From: Karstenula rhodostoma CBS 690.94
Taxonomy: Eukaryota > Ascomycota > Dothideomycetes > Pleosporales > Didymosphaeriaceae
Length of the DNA: 64,000 nucleotides
Direction of reading: 5' to 3'
NCBI GenBank assembly: GCA_010093485.1
Contig: MU001494.1
Span: 250,758 to 314,757 of the forward strand
Below are positions 12,069-24,645 of this stretch, piece by piece (within the stretch, counting starts at the first letter, position 1; each line of letters starts with the position of its first letter). The position numbers were made by a program, and so were the translations under genes. The notes beneath the pieces were generated by a model. That model was not told where the DNA came from. It was given only the letters and a program-made list of their open reading frames with translations, and did no database searches.

Positions 12069-13297
12069 AATTTAAATAAGAATATAAATATATAAAACCC
12101 TTATAAAATATAATATAGGAGAGGTATTAGTTAGAATATAATAACTAGACTAGTAGAGAATAACTAAATTAGTTAGACTAGTATAACTAGTCTACTATAA
12201 TATTAATATAGCTAACTCTCTATTTATATAAAAAGTAGAATTAAATCTATATTTCTAGATAATAGTTTAAAATACTATAACTTATAGTAATTATTCTAAG
12301 TTATATAATATACTAGTAGTAATACTAAAAAAAAAAAAAAAAAGTTAGACTAATAGAATAAACTCTTATTAGAAGAATATAAAGTAGTTTAAAAATAACC
12401 CTAGTTAGATTAATTTTTATATAATAATAATCTACCTATCTTTTAAATACTAGAGAGAGACTAGGAAACTAAATAGTAAAATATTATAAAAGGACTAAAA
12501 GTATATCTACTATATACTAAACTAGTAGGATAAAAATAAGTAGATAAAGTATAATATATAGGTTTAAAAGTATAAGTATAATAATACCCCTCTAAATAGT
12601 AAATATATTAGTTAGATCTAGCTAATATTTACTATTATAAAATAGTATACTATATACTTTATAGAATAAAAGAATACCTATATCTACTTTTTACTAAAAA
12701 TATTTAATATAATTAACTAGAAATAACTAGATAATATTTATAGATTTATTAAACTTTATAGTTAGTTAGTATAAGAGATATATTTAGGGGGGGATAAATA
12801 CTAAAGGATATATTAGTATTTTTATATAATATAGATTATTAGTATAGTATATATTATACTAATAGAAGGAACTAATATAAACTATTTAAGAAATAAAATA
12901 TAGTCTAATAGTAAATCTAAAATAGATAATAGCTATATATTTATTATTAATAACTATATTAACTTTTTAGAGTATAATACTATATATAATAAGGACTAGT
13001 AGTTAAAGAATAAATAAAATATATTAAAATATAATATTAAATAGATAAAGAAACGGTATATAAATATATATAATAAATTAGTAAATTTACTTTTAAACTC
13101 TAGTAAGTAATATAATTATAGTAGTAGTTTTAGAATATTAGAATATATTAGAGTAAGTTTCTATAATATACTATAAATTATTCTATTATATTTTAATATA
13201 GTTTACTATAAGAATTAATACTACTAAATATTATATATATTCTTTTAATATTTAACTATAAGATACTAAGAAATTAAGTAAAGTTTTAGAATATATA
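12069..13297 (+). other. Unrecognised AT-rich DNA with a long TGA-free frame
   Basis: A poly(A) run lies at about 12,330-12,345. From about 12,580 to 13,297 one plus-strand frame can be read for some 240 codons with only TAA/TAG stops and a mixed residue content (charged, aromatic and GGD segments), which suggests a RIP-damaged coding sequence. I do not recognise the protein. The frame is cut at 13,297 by the Gypsy-1 copy B insertion and might continue at 37,263. TGA is rare everywhere in this block, so lack of TGA alone is weak evidence. Confidence 0.3.
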
Positions 13298-13826
13298 TAT
13301 TATAATTATAGTAGAATTAGATTAAAAGAAAGGAAAAAATTATATATAAAATATTAGTAATAAAGATAAAACTAATAGATACTTATATATAAACCTATAG
13401 AATAGCTTATATTATAAGTTATATAACTATAATCCTATTAAAAGTATAAAATTCTAAAAATACTAGGTCTTAGAAGGAGTAGAGTAGATATTTCTACTAA
13501 AAAGGTAGAATCTATAGGAGTAGACTAGGGGATTCTAAAATAGTAAAAATTAGAATAACTAGTATATAATTTAGAAGGATTTCTATATAGTTTCTATTTT
13601 TTATAATTAATTTAAAATATTATTTAGAAGTAGTTTACTTTTATATCTAAATTAAAACTATTTATATATATATAAATATTTAGTCTTCTCTTAATATTAT
13701 TATATTATATTCTATTATAGTATAAAATTATTATCTAATTTTATATTTACCTTTATTATATTTTATTTCTTAAATAATCCTTAAAATATAGACCTAAATT
13801 AGGTATATAAAAAACCCCTTATAATA
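13298..13826 (+). repeat. 5' LTR of Gypsy-1 copy B (529 bp)
   Basis: It starts TATTATAATTATAG and ends CCCCTTATAATA. It has the same length as and aligns with 36,729-37,257. The left flank is the TSD ATATA. Confidence 0.9.
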
Positions 13827-13994
13827 TTTTAACTATTTAAAGGTTTAAATTAATATAGTATTACTAAATATATCTACTAGTATAGGAGGTTTAAATAGAA
13901 GTTTAGCCTTAGATCTAATTAGTAGTCTAGCTACTCTCCTAGCTATATAAACTAAAAAAATAAAATAGTTTAAAACTTAGCTAGCTACTATTTT

Positions 13995-14240
13995 TATAAA
14001 ACTAGAATATAACTAAATAGAATAAATACTCTTAGAATTAGATAGATAGAAGAAACTATATAAATTAAAACTAAACTTAAAATACTAAGATAGAAAGGGT
14101 CCTAGGAAGGGACTCTCTATATACTAGATATTTAAGATCTACTAACTAATCTATATATAGGCTATTAAATAAGGCCTAAGCTTAAAGGTAGATAAATATT
14201 CTATAAGGGGATTTAACCTTAGGTTAAATTAACCCTTATA
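13995..14240 (-). repeat. Gypsy-2 LTR (246 bp), reversed, inside Gypsy-1 copy B
   Basis: This is the reverse complement of the Gypsy-2 LTRs at 38,914-39,159 and 46,851-47,096, with identical length. The polypurine tract of Gypsy-2 appears as CCCCCCTCT right after it (14,244-14,252), so this is the 3' LTR of a minus-strand Gypsy-2. Confidence 0.88.
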
Positions 14241-14935
14241 CTACCCCCCTCTAAGCGTAATTTAGGGTCTTAATAGTTCTTAAAGACTATAAGAATACCT
14301 ATATCTATAAAAAAAAAAAAAAGAATAAATTAATTTAAAAAGAAAAAAAAATAAAAATAAAGAAAATATTCTCTATACCCTTAAAAAATTTCTTATTAAA
14401 TTTATATAGTTATAGACTAGATTAGAGTATCCTACTTTAGTATAATTATATAGGGCTTTATAATTTTCTATATAAAAATACCTTTATTTAGAATTTTTCT
14501 AAGTAATTAACTATATACTATTATATATATATTATATAGGGTTTCCTAATCCTATAAAGAGAGGTTAAAATCTAGTTTAAAACCTTAAATTTTTTATTAT
14601 AGTTAAAGACTTAAAGTATTTAATATATAAAACTTAATTCTTTATAATATTAAAAAATATAAGATAAGTATATCTTATAGATATTAAATAGACTATTTAG
14701 ATTAAATTACGATATTAACTAGTTTATTTTTAAATAATCTTTTATTAACTATTTACCTTAATAGGTATATTATCTTTAGGATTACTATCTAAAAATACTT
14801 TATTAAGGGTAACTTTCTTCTAAGTATCTAGGCACTTAGGGGGCCTAGCTACCTAAGGATTAGTATTATAAAAGTTACCTACTAGCTTTAAGATATTTTT
14901 AAAGTTAGATATTAAATACTATATATTATTTAAGT
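14241..14935 (-). mobile_element. 3' end of a truncated, reversed Gypsy-2
   Basis: On the minus strand this stretch aligns with 46,160-46,850 of the complete Gypsy-2, including the polypurine tract, the T-rich region before it and the extreme 3' end of pol. Similarity stops at about 14,935 (matching about 46,160). No Gypsy-2 5' end or partner LTR is found before Gypsy-1 resumes at 24,646, so the element was truncated, probably when the Helitron-containing DNA came in or by deletion. Confidence 0.75.
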
Positions 14936-17699
14936 TATTATTTATAATAAATAAAGTAAGGAAGTAAACTATTATAGTAGAGCTTCTATATAGCTGGCTA
15001 AACCTTAGGGCTATATATTATCTAATTAGGATAAAGGATTTTAGGCTTTCTATTAGCTAAAAAAAGGTATTTTATATATTCTAATTAGTCCTTAAAACGC
15101 GATATAATAATATTTCCCTAAATACTAATATAACTAATATATTATCTATAACCACTCTAGCTATAAAATATTAAACTTAATTATATATTTCTAAATATTT
15201 ACCTAGTATATAATCCTTCTTTAGGTATTAGTCTAGCCTAATACTAACTAATACTTTAAAAACTTAAAACCTTTTTTTTAATTTAATTTAACTTTATCCC
15301 TTATCTATCCTTTTACTATAATACTATTATAATACTTAACTTTAATAATACTCCTAGTAGTCTTATACTATCTTTTTTATCTACCTTAATATCCTTTAAG
15401 ATATTCTATATCTATAGAATACTATCTATATCCTTTATTTCTATAGTACTTCCTAATACCTTCTAATAGAGTAGAAGTCCTCCTAGTACTAAAGTACCTA
15501 TTATATATAATATAGATATACTTATCTAGGATAATATTATAGCTATAATAGATAGAATAAAGTATAGATATCCCTTTTTATTATTATCTTAATTAATATT
15601 AATAGGGATTTATAGGTACTATTACCCCCTAAATTTACCTATCTTAAAGTTATAATATTATATCCTTCTATATTAAAAAGTATACTATTATCCTATATAT
15701 TTTTACTAGCTAACCTACTATATTCTACTATAGATACTATATAATACTCTCTTTATAATACCTTACTTCCTTATTAGTATACCTTTCTTAAGTACTATAT
15801 AATTATTATAGGATAGTATTAGTAGTATAAGGAGTATTCTAATAATTCTAACTAGGAGTATATCCTCTTTTATAAGGTTCTAGAGCTCTAGAAATAGGCT
15901 AAGTAATACCTTTATAAGGCTAAGTAATTTAAGTCTATTATAGAAGATATTATTCTCCCCTTCTTCTAAAATTATATAGATAATAGTAAATAAAAGTATT
16001 TCCTCCTATAATAGATTATATTTCTAAATTAGTATAAAATAAACTTTTAAAGTAGATTAATTATACCCTATCTCTTTTTTTTTATATATATTCTTATCTA
16101 ATACCTAAACTAATATCTACTTTATAGATATATTTTTATATTATACTACCTATTCTAGCTATATACTATCTCTCTATTAATTAGTAATAATAGGCTAGGG
16201 ACTTATACTACTCTACTATAAATATAGTTATCTATTTAATCTAGTTCTTAATATCTTTATAAATAGAAAACTAAAGAAATACTATATATATTATAGATAA
16301 AAATATTCTCTACTAACTCCTATTATACCTCTTTCTAAATACTATATTATTAGTAGGCCTACTAATACTATAATTTAACTATATTCTATACCTTATACTC
16401 TATTATCTTTACTAAGTCTTTTATAGCTCTTTACCCTAATAAGACTAACCCTATAAAGGTTATTTTAGAATAGCTATTATTTATTATATAAGGCCTATTA
16501 GATCCCTCTTCTAATATCCTCTTCTAGACTAAATATAATATAATTAATACTATATACTCCTTTACTATTATATATAGAGGATTTAGATATAAAATCTATT
16601 TAATTTATAATAGTATAAATACCTATCTAGTCTACTCCTATATCCCTAGATCTATAGATATTAGGTAAGGTATTAAACTTTACCTCCTCTAATAGTCCTA
16701 TACCTAATTATAATAATAAAAGTAGTAGGGATAAATTTAGTAATAGGGACCTCTTTATAGAGGACTTTATAATTACTAAAGACTAAATATATTAATAAAA
16801 TCCTCCTATTTAGTAATCTTTAAATTCTATAAACCTAGACTATCTATAGAAACCTATACTTCTATCTAAAGAATTAAACTATATATTAGTATTCTATTAG
16901 AAGCTTAAGAATATTTAGATAAATACTTACTCTATTTATAATTACTAGTAATTTAACCTCTATATTATCTAGGGAGAGTATAATAACTACTACTAGAATT
17001 AGATAAAAAATAATAGACTAGATTTTATTTTATTATATAAGAGTAGGAATAATATAGACCTAGGGCCTCTACCTTTATTATTATTACCTCTTACTAATAT
17101 AGAAGAATATCTATTTACTTAGATCTAGGTTACTATAGAGATATATACCTATAGGGGGGCCTAATACTATTATTATAACTATATTTATAACTTTACTATT
17201 AATATAGTAATACCTTTTTCTTAACTTCTATAGTTTTTTTAAGAGGTTAAGATTATTATCCTAAAGCCTATCTAGACTAAGGGGGATAACCTAGATTAGA
17301 TTAATTACTAATTTAAGAAGGACTACTATATATACTATTCTATTATATAGTAGTAACTTCTATTTCTAGTTACCTATTATTCTAACTACTAAAATATTAC
17401 TATTAACTATAAGACTCTTATATCCCTTCCTATTAATAGTTCTATTAAGTAGTAACTAGAGGTCCTTTACCTTAGTTCTAAAGACTCTAATTCTAGTTAA
17501 ATAACTAATACTATATCTAATACCTTCTTTAGCTAGTAATCTTATCCTTTAAATATAGGTAGTATACTACCTAATACTACTTCTATATAAGGAGGAGGTA
17601 AGAGTATATATAATAGTAATAAAGAGGCTAGTATTAAGGATAATATATATAAGAATAAGAATAAGCCTCTAGAGGTCTTAGCTATACCTAATTTAGATA
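14936..17699 (+). other. Left part of the Helitron block; no domain recognised
   Basis: This part has the same milder RIP damage as the Helitron genes to its right and probably includes the Helitron 5' end and N-terminal coding sequence. I found no zinc finger or other domain that I could support. Isolated unRIPed sites include CTGGC near 14,994 and ACGCG near 15,098. Confidence 0.35.
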
Positions 17700-20600
17700 T
17701 AGCTACCCCTAAGTTTAAATCTTTTTAGGATTAAATTTATTTTTATATTAGTTATATTTACCTCTCTATAGGAGCTATTTATCTAATACTAATTACTAAG
17801 TTTACTAGAAGTATTTACTACCTAAGTCTTATATTCCCTTTACTATACCCTACTAGTATAGGTAATTATAATAAGCCTTATCTATAAGAAGTTAATCTTA
17901 TTATCTATATATATTACCTTCTTTATTATAAAGATAGATATTTTACTTACTATTTTTAATTTTAGTTTACTCTATTTAATATAATAATATAGAAGATATC
18001 TATAATATAGACTAGTTTTATAGCTAGGTAAGATATTAATAGTTTTCTATTATAGGCTAAGGATATTTAGACTACCTTTTTAGGGCCTAATTAAGGAGTA
18101 TTACTAATTAACTCTATTATTTATATAGGTGCCTAGTTTTAGGGAATATAATTATACTAGTAATAAGAAGGTAGGAAGCTTAATACTATAGTAAATTATT
18201 ATAACCTTAACTATCTAATACCTGCCTAATACTTTCTAGATTAAGTAGTTAAAAAGCCCTACCTTATTTATTACTTTCTTTACTACTAATAACTTTTAGT
18301 ATAATCTCCTCTAGTTTATACTATAATTTAAGGAGTAGTAGATAGTAACCTTAAATATATAAAGGAGACTTATTTAGGACTTTCTAAAAGAATATTCTTA
18401 TATTATAGTTTACTATTTCTATATTTAATTTACTATATTTAAAAAGTATATTCTTATCCCTCTTTTTAATATCTAGGACTCCTAGGATTACTATAAATAG
18501 TAGGGGTATAGGAGTACCTATAATTATAGGCTCTACTATATTAGTAATACTCTAAATCTAGACCTAGAATTAGGCCCTTTAGCTATAGAGGCTAATATTA
18601 AATACCTAGCCTAATACTAGTCTAATACTATTTTAGTAACCTATCCTAAACTAATATAATCTAATAGTATTATTATTCTAATTAATACTATAATACTATT
18701 ATTACTTCCTTTTATAAAAATAAAATTTAATAACTAGAAACTATTATTAATTCTTATCTAGTATTATATATACTAATATATTTCTAGTTACTATCTTTAG
18801 AAGAATACTACTATAGAAGAGAAAACCTATAGGTTTAGGGCTCCTTAGTCTACTTATTTATACCCTACTTTTATTATTCCCCCTAGAAAGCGATATAGAC
18901 GCTTTAAACCTATTTATAATTATATATAACTTAACCCTTTCTATCCTATATTAGTATTAGGCTAAAGGGCTAATACTAATATCTAAGTCTATACTAGTAT
19001 AGCTAGTATAGCTTAGTATATTAGTATATATACCTTAAAGACTAAAAAATATATTATTTCCTATATAAACCTTATAGTATCTATTCTTTCCTATCTAAGT
19101 AAAGATTATACTCTTACTTTATTTATATCTAAGCTTATAAATAAAATAATTAGAGAAAGAGACTATTTAGTCTAAGAAGTTATATATATACTATTTAGCC
19201 TTCTACTTATATAGTCTATATAGGTTATAATAAGTATTAATTACTAGTTTAAAAAAGTATAGTCTACTATATTCTTTTTTTATTAAGTCTAATAGATAAA
19301 TAAGGAAAAGCTTAATTCTAATAGTACTTTATTCTAGAGTAGAAAGTTAATACTCTAAAGATATAAGGAATACCTATCTATACTTAATAGCCTCTACTAT
19401 ATTAACTTCCTTCTATATTTTAATTATAAGAGTAAAATCCCCTCTAGGTAACCTAGGACTAAACTATATATTCTATTCTATTATCTATAGTACTCTTCTA
19501 TATTAAATCTAGCCTACTTCTATCGCGTTAAGCTTATACTTTATTATCCCTTCTAGTATATAGATAATATTTATAACTTTTAGGAGTAGTTATTTAAGAC
19601 TAATACTAAGGCCTATTACTATTATTATATATATTATATCTATAAGTATATTAATTATTATAGAGATAATTTTAATTAGGTAGAGGTAGAGAACCTAGAA
19701 CTTAAAGAAATACCTATTTAAGACTAATTTAAGTTAGATAAGCTAGTAGCTTAAGGACCTACTATTAATAGTAAACTAGTTAACTAAGATATACTAGGGT
19801 CTAGGCCTATTAACTATATTAAGGACTAGGGTATTAAGGAATATAATAACTACTAGGACCTAAATAATTTAACTTACTAGAAGTAGTTAATTTAGGAGTA
19901 TCCTATTACTAGAGTAGAATAGTCTAATACTAACCCTAATACTCTAACTATTTAATAAAGAATTACCTTTAACGTAGTAATAAACTATTTTAAGGTAATC
20001 CTTAGTAAAAGGGTATTACTATAGCTTCTTATTAATCTTAATAGAAAAGCTAGTACTAGTAAAACCTATATTATTAAAATAATTTTAACTTACCTTAATT
20101 AACTAGCTAAGGAAGTAGGTATACTATCTCCTATTATCTAATCTATACCTACTAGAATTATTATATTCCTAATTAATAGCTAAATAATTAATAGCCTTTT
20201 TTAGATTCTAATTATATATATAGAAGGGATTATACTACTACTATCTACTACTATTCTATAGTAGTTATAGTTTACTTTCTCCTCTATATACTATCTTATT
20301 ATTAATAAGAAGTCTATAGTTAGTCTTAATATACTAGCTTAGATTAGTATCTAACTTAGTAAGATCTATTCTTAATTTATATACCTCCCTTTTACTAGCC
20401 TAAATATTATTATATCTAGAGACTTTTACTAGTTATTACCTATTACCTAGCGACCTTTATATAATCTATTATTAAGTAAAGGACCTATTAATACCCGTAT
20501 AAAGTAGCTCTACTAGTAATTCTTAAAGACTATTATTTTTAATACTATTTAACACTAATAAGGAGATAGTAAGGCTAATTTTTAGAATACCCTCTTATAA

Positions 20601-21345
20601 CTTTAAGTTAATAAAAATACTTAGTAGGACTAGTTACTATTCTAAACTCGTTATAGGGTTATTCTTTTAAATTTAGAAATAGATACTTTCTATAATTCTA
20701 TATACCTCTATACTAAGCGCCACGAGGTTAATATAATTAATTATAATTATCTTTAGGACTAATACTAGCTAGTATTAGCCTACTACACTAAATATAATAA
20801 TTCTATATATATAATAATACTATTAATAGAAGTTAGTAATCTAGAGAGTAAACTTCTCCTTTCTATTAGTACTAAGGTTATATTTCTAACTAATACTTAG
20901 ACTAAGTATAGTCTTATTAATAGAGCTATTAGCGAGGTTAATAATATTATATAGTATCTAGCTATTATAGACTATATAAAGGAACCCCCTTTAGCTATTC
21001 TTACTATTTTTAATTAGTATATAGGGCCTGGTCTATATACTATAGAGGTAGGTAAGATAGCTATATCTATTTTTTCTATATCTTATAAGTTCCTTTATAA
21101 CTAGATAGTTATTATATAGGTCTAGTTTTCTCTCTATTTAATATAGGCTATTATAGTATATAAGTTCTAAGGTTTTAGTTTTACTTTAACTAGGATACTT
21201 ATATCTAGGGAGAAGGACTTTATTACTAGTTTACTATATATTGCCCTATTATATATATAAAGTATTAAAGACTTTATATTTAAAACTTCTTTTCCTTTCT
21301 AGTGTCTAAGGTCTAAAGATAGGAAATATATAAAGGTAAGAAAGA
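17700..21345 (+). pseudogene. Helitron Rep-helicase (HUH nickase plus PIF1-like helicase), RIP-degraded
   Basis: Helitrons move by rolling-circle transposition using one protein with an HUH endonuclease and a PIF1-type 5'-3' helicase. Motifs appear in the expected order. A motif-1 block like LFITFFTTNNFQYNLLQ lies near 18,268-18,318. An HUH block STYNYRLYY lies at about 18,511-18,536, where both histidines have become tyrosine. A YISIYTLK block near 19,010-19,050 is the RIP form of the tyrosine motif YxxKY. It is followed by a KLINKIIREKDYLVQEV block typical of the Rep-helicase linker. The helicase shows Walker A RKASTSKTYIIK (about 20,044-20,080; GKAGTGKT damaged), a damaged DEKSM Walker B, RDFY.LLPI..RPLYN near 20,420-20,465, and the C-terminal YKF.GFS block near 21,160. 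Stops are TAA/TAG. The N terminus is not defined. Confidence 0.85.
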
Positions 21346-23186
21346 AAGATAAATAATAGAGGTTAAATTAATTACTTTTATACTTAGGGACTATTTTCTA
21401 GTTATTATAAAGCCTAATACCTTTTAGTATATCTAATACTATATCTTCTACTAATTTATTATCTAGTTCTTATCCTTAGTACTATAAAGTATATCTATAA
21501 TCTAATTTATATTATTAGATAGATCCTCCTTATTACTAAATACTATATCTAGAATATAAGTAGCCTCTTTACTAGTAAATCTACTTACTCTAAATATATA
21601 GTCTCTAATTTATTAGTAATACCTAATATTATAGCTAATACTTTACTTATAAAATAGAGTATAGTATATACTTCTTATATAGACTAGAAAGTAGTAGAGT
21701 AATACCCTTTTTATATATATTCTAGTATACTATATAGACTATAGATTAGTAGAAGAAGCTAGTAAATTAGGCTATATAGAATAGACTAATAAGTACCCTC
21801 TCCTACTTAGACTATAGAATTATAAATAGTAGATAAGTAATTCTTAAAGTCTTATATATAGAGAGATATTATATAACTAATAAGGTTACCTTATATAGTA
21901 TATAGTACTATATTAAATTAGTTAAAAATATTATAGTTTAAATAGAAACTTACCTTTATACTTTTTTAAGCTAATATCCTCTTTACTAGAATTAGATCCT
22001 AAATTTATATATTTAACCTAGCTAGTATCTACTTAATTTATATCTAGTAGGTATTAGTAAGGTATTAGTTTTAGAATACTTATATACTTATAAATAGGAG
22101 ATCTTTATTCTATAGATTATTAAGAAAGGTCTTAAAACCCTAGCGAAAATAGTTCTACTTTTAGTATAAAGTTTTAAAGTATTTAATAATCTTATCCCTT
22201 ATAATAATCTAGGTATTAAGTATAGCTATATTCTTAATACTAATCTTAGTATTAAAAACTTCTTATCTAAAGGCCTTTTAGTCTATTTTAACTTTTTCTT
22301 TCTTATTTCTCTCGAGAATAGTAGATAGGTTAAGTAATTACTAGTCTAAAGTCTTTAATAATAAGGCTCTAGTATTAGTTAAGGTATTAGGTAGTTAGAT
22401 AGATATTAGTATTATTAGAGTTAAAATAGGGAAACTAGAGATATTAAAATACCGAGCTTACTTCTCTATAAACTACTTAGCCTTAATTTTACTAATATTT
22501 TAGCTAGTATAGGCTACTATCTTATAGCGCTAAGTAGTTCTAGTATTAAAACTATTAAATATATTAGTACCTAATACTATCTAATACTTTTTTAACTTAC
22601 TATATTATATTATATATATTATTTAATTAGATATATAACTATTTTAGTATATTAGGCTAGTCTCTTATTAGTAACTAATTAATAATTAGCTATATAGCTA
22701 GTAGAAAGGTATTCTTCTAGAACTTAGAGTAATATATATTATCTACTATTTTATTATACTTTATAGTAAGCTCTTTACTAGTTTTCTTTATTTAAGTAGT
22801 TATATTTTTCTTTATACTTTTATTTAAAGAGTACTCTCTAGTACCTTTATACTACTTAATATTAGGTAGGTCTATTATAGTAAAGGTATTAGGTAAGTAT
22901 TAGATATAAGGTAATAGGTAGGTATTAGATATAAAATAAATAATTATATAGTCCTATAATATAGAGTATAGAAGAAAGGTAGTAAAAGTAAATAAAAAAA
23001 GTTATTAATAAATATTATAAGTAGACCTTATATAATTAAACCCTACTATTATATATCTATCTATTAAGTACTTATACTATAAATACTAAAATACTTTTAC
23101 TTACTTAAGTAAAGGTAAATATACCTTACCTAAAAGTAGAAATATTCTATTACTTTTTTTACTATATAGACTAATACTACCTAATA
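21346..23186. other. Right part of the Helitron block before the gap; nothing recognised
   Basis: After the helicase frame ends (near 21,345) the sequence stays at the milder level of RIP but I recognise no protein on either strand. Short direct repeats such as AGGTATTAGGTAAGTATTAG and close variants occur at about 22,875-22,935. A Helitron 3' hairpin would be expected somewhere from here to 24,645 but I could not identify it. Confidence 0.4.
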
Positions 23187-23276
23187 NNNNNNNNNNAAGT
23201 AAAGGTAAATATACCTTACCTAAAAGTAGAAATATTCTATTACTTTTTTTACTATATAGACTAATACTACCTAATA
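23107..23276. other. Assembly gap (10 N) flanked by identical 80-bp sequences
   Basis: Bases 23,107-23,186 and 23,197-23,276 are identical over all 80 positions and sit on either side of the N run at 23,187-23,196. This is the pattern left when two contigs that actually overlap are scaffolded with a fixed short gap. The true sequence most likely has only one copy and no gap. Confidence 0.85.
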
Positions 23277-23684
23277 TCCTATATATACTTATAATAGCTT
23301 AAATAAGTTAAGTTTTTATAAATATAGAGCTTTTTTTCTAATTTATTACCTTTTATTTTTACTTTTTTCTAGTTTACTTTTACTTATATTACACGCGTAT
23401 ACTAAATAAGCCTATTATATAATCTATATAAGTACTATAGTTTCTACTCTTTTATCCTCTCTCTTCTTTATCTTAATATTATAAACTATTAACCCTCTTT
23501 AATTAATCCTACCTATAAATAATCTCTATAAGTTTACTAGTATAATACTATATAAAAAGATTAAGCCTTTATACCCTATTAGTAGTAAGGGTAAAGGTAA
23601 GGCTAAGACTTAAAATAAATTAGATATTAGTTCTAAATATTAGCTCTATACTTATATATTATAGCTAGTCTATCTAATTATCTA

Positions 23685-24225
23685 ATAACTACTAAGACTC
23701 TTTATAAGACTACTACTTCTAGTTTACCTACTAAGGCTTAGTAATCTACTCTAACTACTAGTAGTATTAAAAAGCCTTATTACTATAAATCTAGTAGTAA
23801 GTATAGTACTAATATTAGACTAGTATTAGACTAATATTCTTTAGCTATAGCTCTTTATAAGATCTACTAGTTTTAAAAGAGTACTAACCTACTTATCCCT
23901 AAGCTACTATTCTAGTGTCTAGTAAGGAAGGTAGCTATTAATTATAGTATCTTCTACTCTACCTACTATACTCTCCCTAAAACTATTAATAAAGACCTAG
24001 TTTATAGTTTTTACTTTTAGTCTAGTACTATTATAGCTCTTTAGAAAGCCTTTAAGGCCTTTCTAGTTTATTTCTTTAAATATAAGTATTAGTCCTAGTA
24101 TTAGGCTCTATTATATTTATTAACTAAATTTAAATATATTACTAGTCTATATCTATACTAAGCGTATTACTATTATAAAGTATAATATCTAGTATATTTA
24201 CTAACTTACTAGAGTAATTAGTCCT
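23685..24225 (+). pseudogene. Histone H3-like gene relic with introns
   Basis: Histone H3 is a core nucleosome protein. The putative start is ATA at 23,685 (RIP form of ATG). Exon 1 (to 23,796) keeps a tail resembling H3 residues 19-43: LPTKAQQSTLTTSSIKKP, then YYYKSS. Exon 2 (23,845-23,946) reads T/I-ALYKIYQFQKSTNLLIPK, then LLFQCLVRKVAINY, matching ALREIRR(F/Y)QKST.LLI.KLPFQRLVREIA. Exon 3 (from 24,001) reads FQSSTIIALQKAFKAFLVYF, matching FQSSA..ALQEA.EAYLV.LF. The 48-nt intron (23,797-23,844) and 54-nt intron (23,947-24,000) both have GT...AG ends and restore H3 length exactly. After about 24,080 a third intron is likely (ending TACTAG at 24,140-24,145), followed by YTKRITIIKYNIQ, like H.AKRVTIM.KDIQ; this join is not exact. 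Differences are mostly RIP-type changes. Canonical H3 is more likely than CenH3 because the tail is conserved. Confidence 0.78.
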
Positions 24226-24645
24226 TACTAGAATATACTATTTTAGTTTACTTAGCGCTAGGCTTATATATAAGTATTAGGCTAGGTATTAGAACTAATA
24301 CCTCTATTTATTAATTATACTTTAGGGTACTTATATATAAAGAATAAAGTTTATAGTAGTAATAGGTTTTTATTAATTAGGTTTTTAAGGAAAATACTAT
24401 TCTTTAAGGTTTAGTAGATAATTTAGTACTACCTTAATAGTAGTATAATACTAGGTAAAATACCTCTTTAGTATAGTTAGGTAGTTCTAGCCTATTTAGC
24501 CCTACTAACTATATTCTCTTAAATTCTTTTTTTTTCTATACTATAATTCTTATATAGTTATTATATACTTCCTCTTTTATCTTTATAGGTAATAAGGGTT
24601 TATTATAAATATACTAATTTAGTTTATATAGATTAGTAATATATT
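24226..24645. other. Downstream flank of the H3-like relic up to the Gypsy-1 junction
   Basis: No gene is seen. The level of RIP is the same as in the H3 relic. At about 24,646 the sequence switches to Gypsy-1 gag (matching copy A from about 2,335). Confidence 0.5.

Larger units (their letters stand above)
14936..24645 (+). mobile_element. Helitron-containing insertion block, with H3-like gene
   Basis: The block lies between the end of the reversed Gypsy-2 fragment and the point where Gypsy-1 copy B resumes. It carries a plus-strand Rep-helicase relic (about 17,700-21,345) and a histone H3-like relic (23,685-24,225). It is visibly less damaged than its surroundings, with more C and G and occasional CpG, TpG and CpA. 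Helitron ends (5' TC, 3' hairpin plus CTRR) were not recognised, so whether the whole block is one Helitron is an inference. A 10-N assembly gap lies inside. Confidence 0.55.

Noticed and set aside
23580..23640. Histone H2A-like start (SSKGKGKAKT) just upstream of the H3 relic
   Set aside because: The Lys/Gly run resembles an H2A tail, but no histone-fold sequence follows it in that frame.
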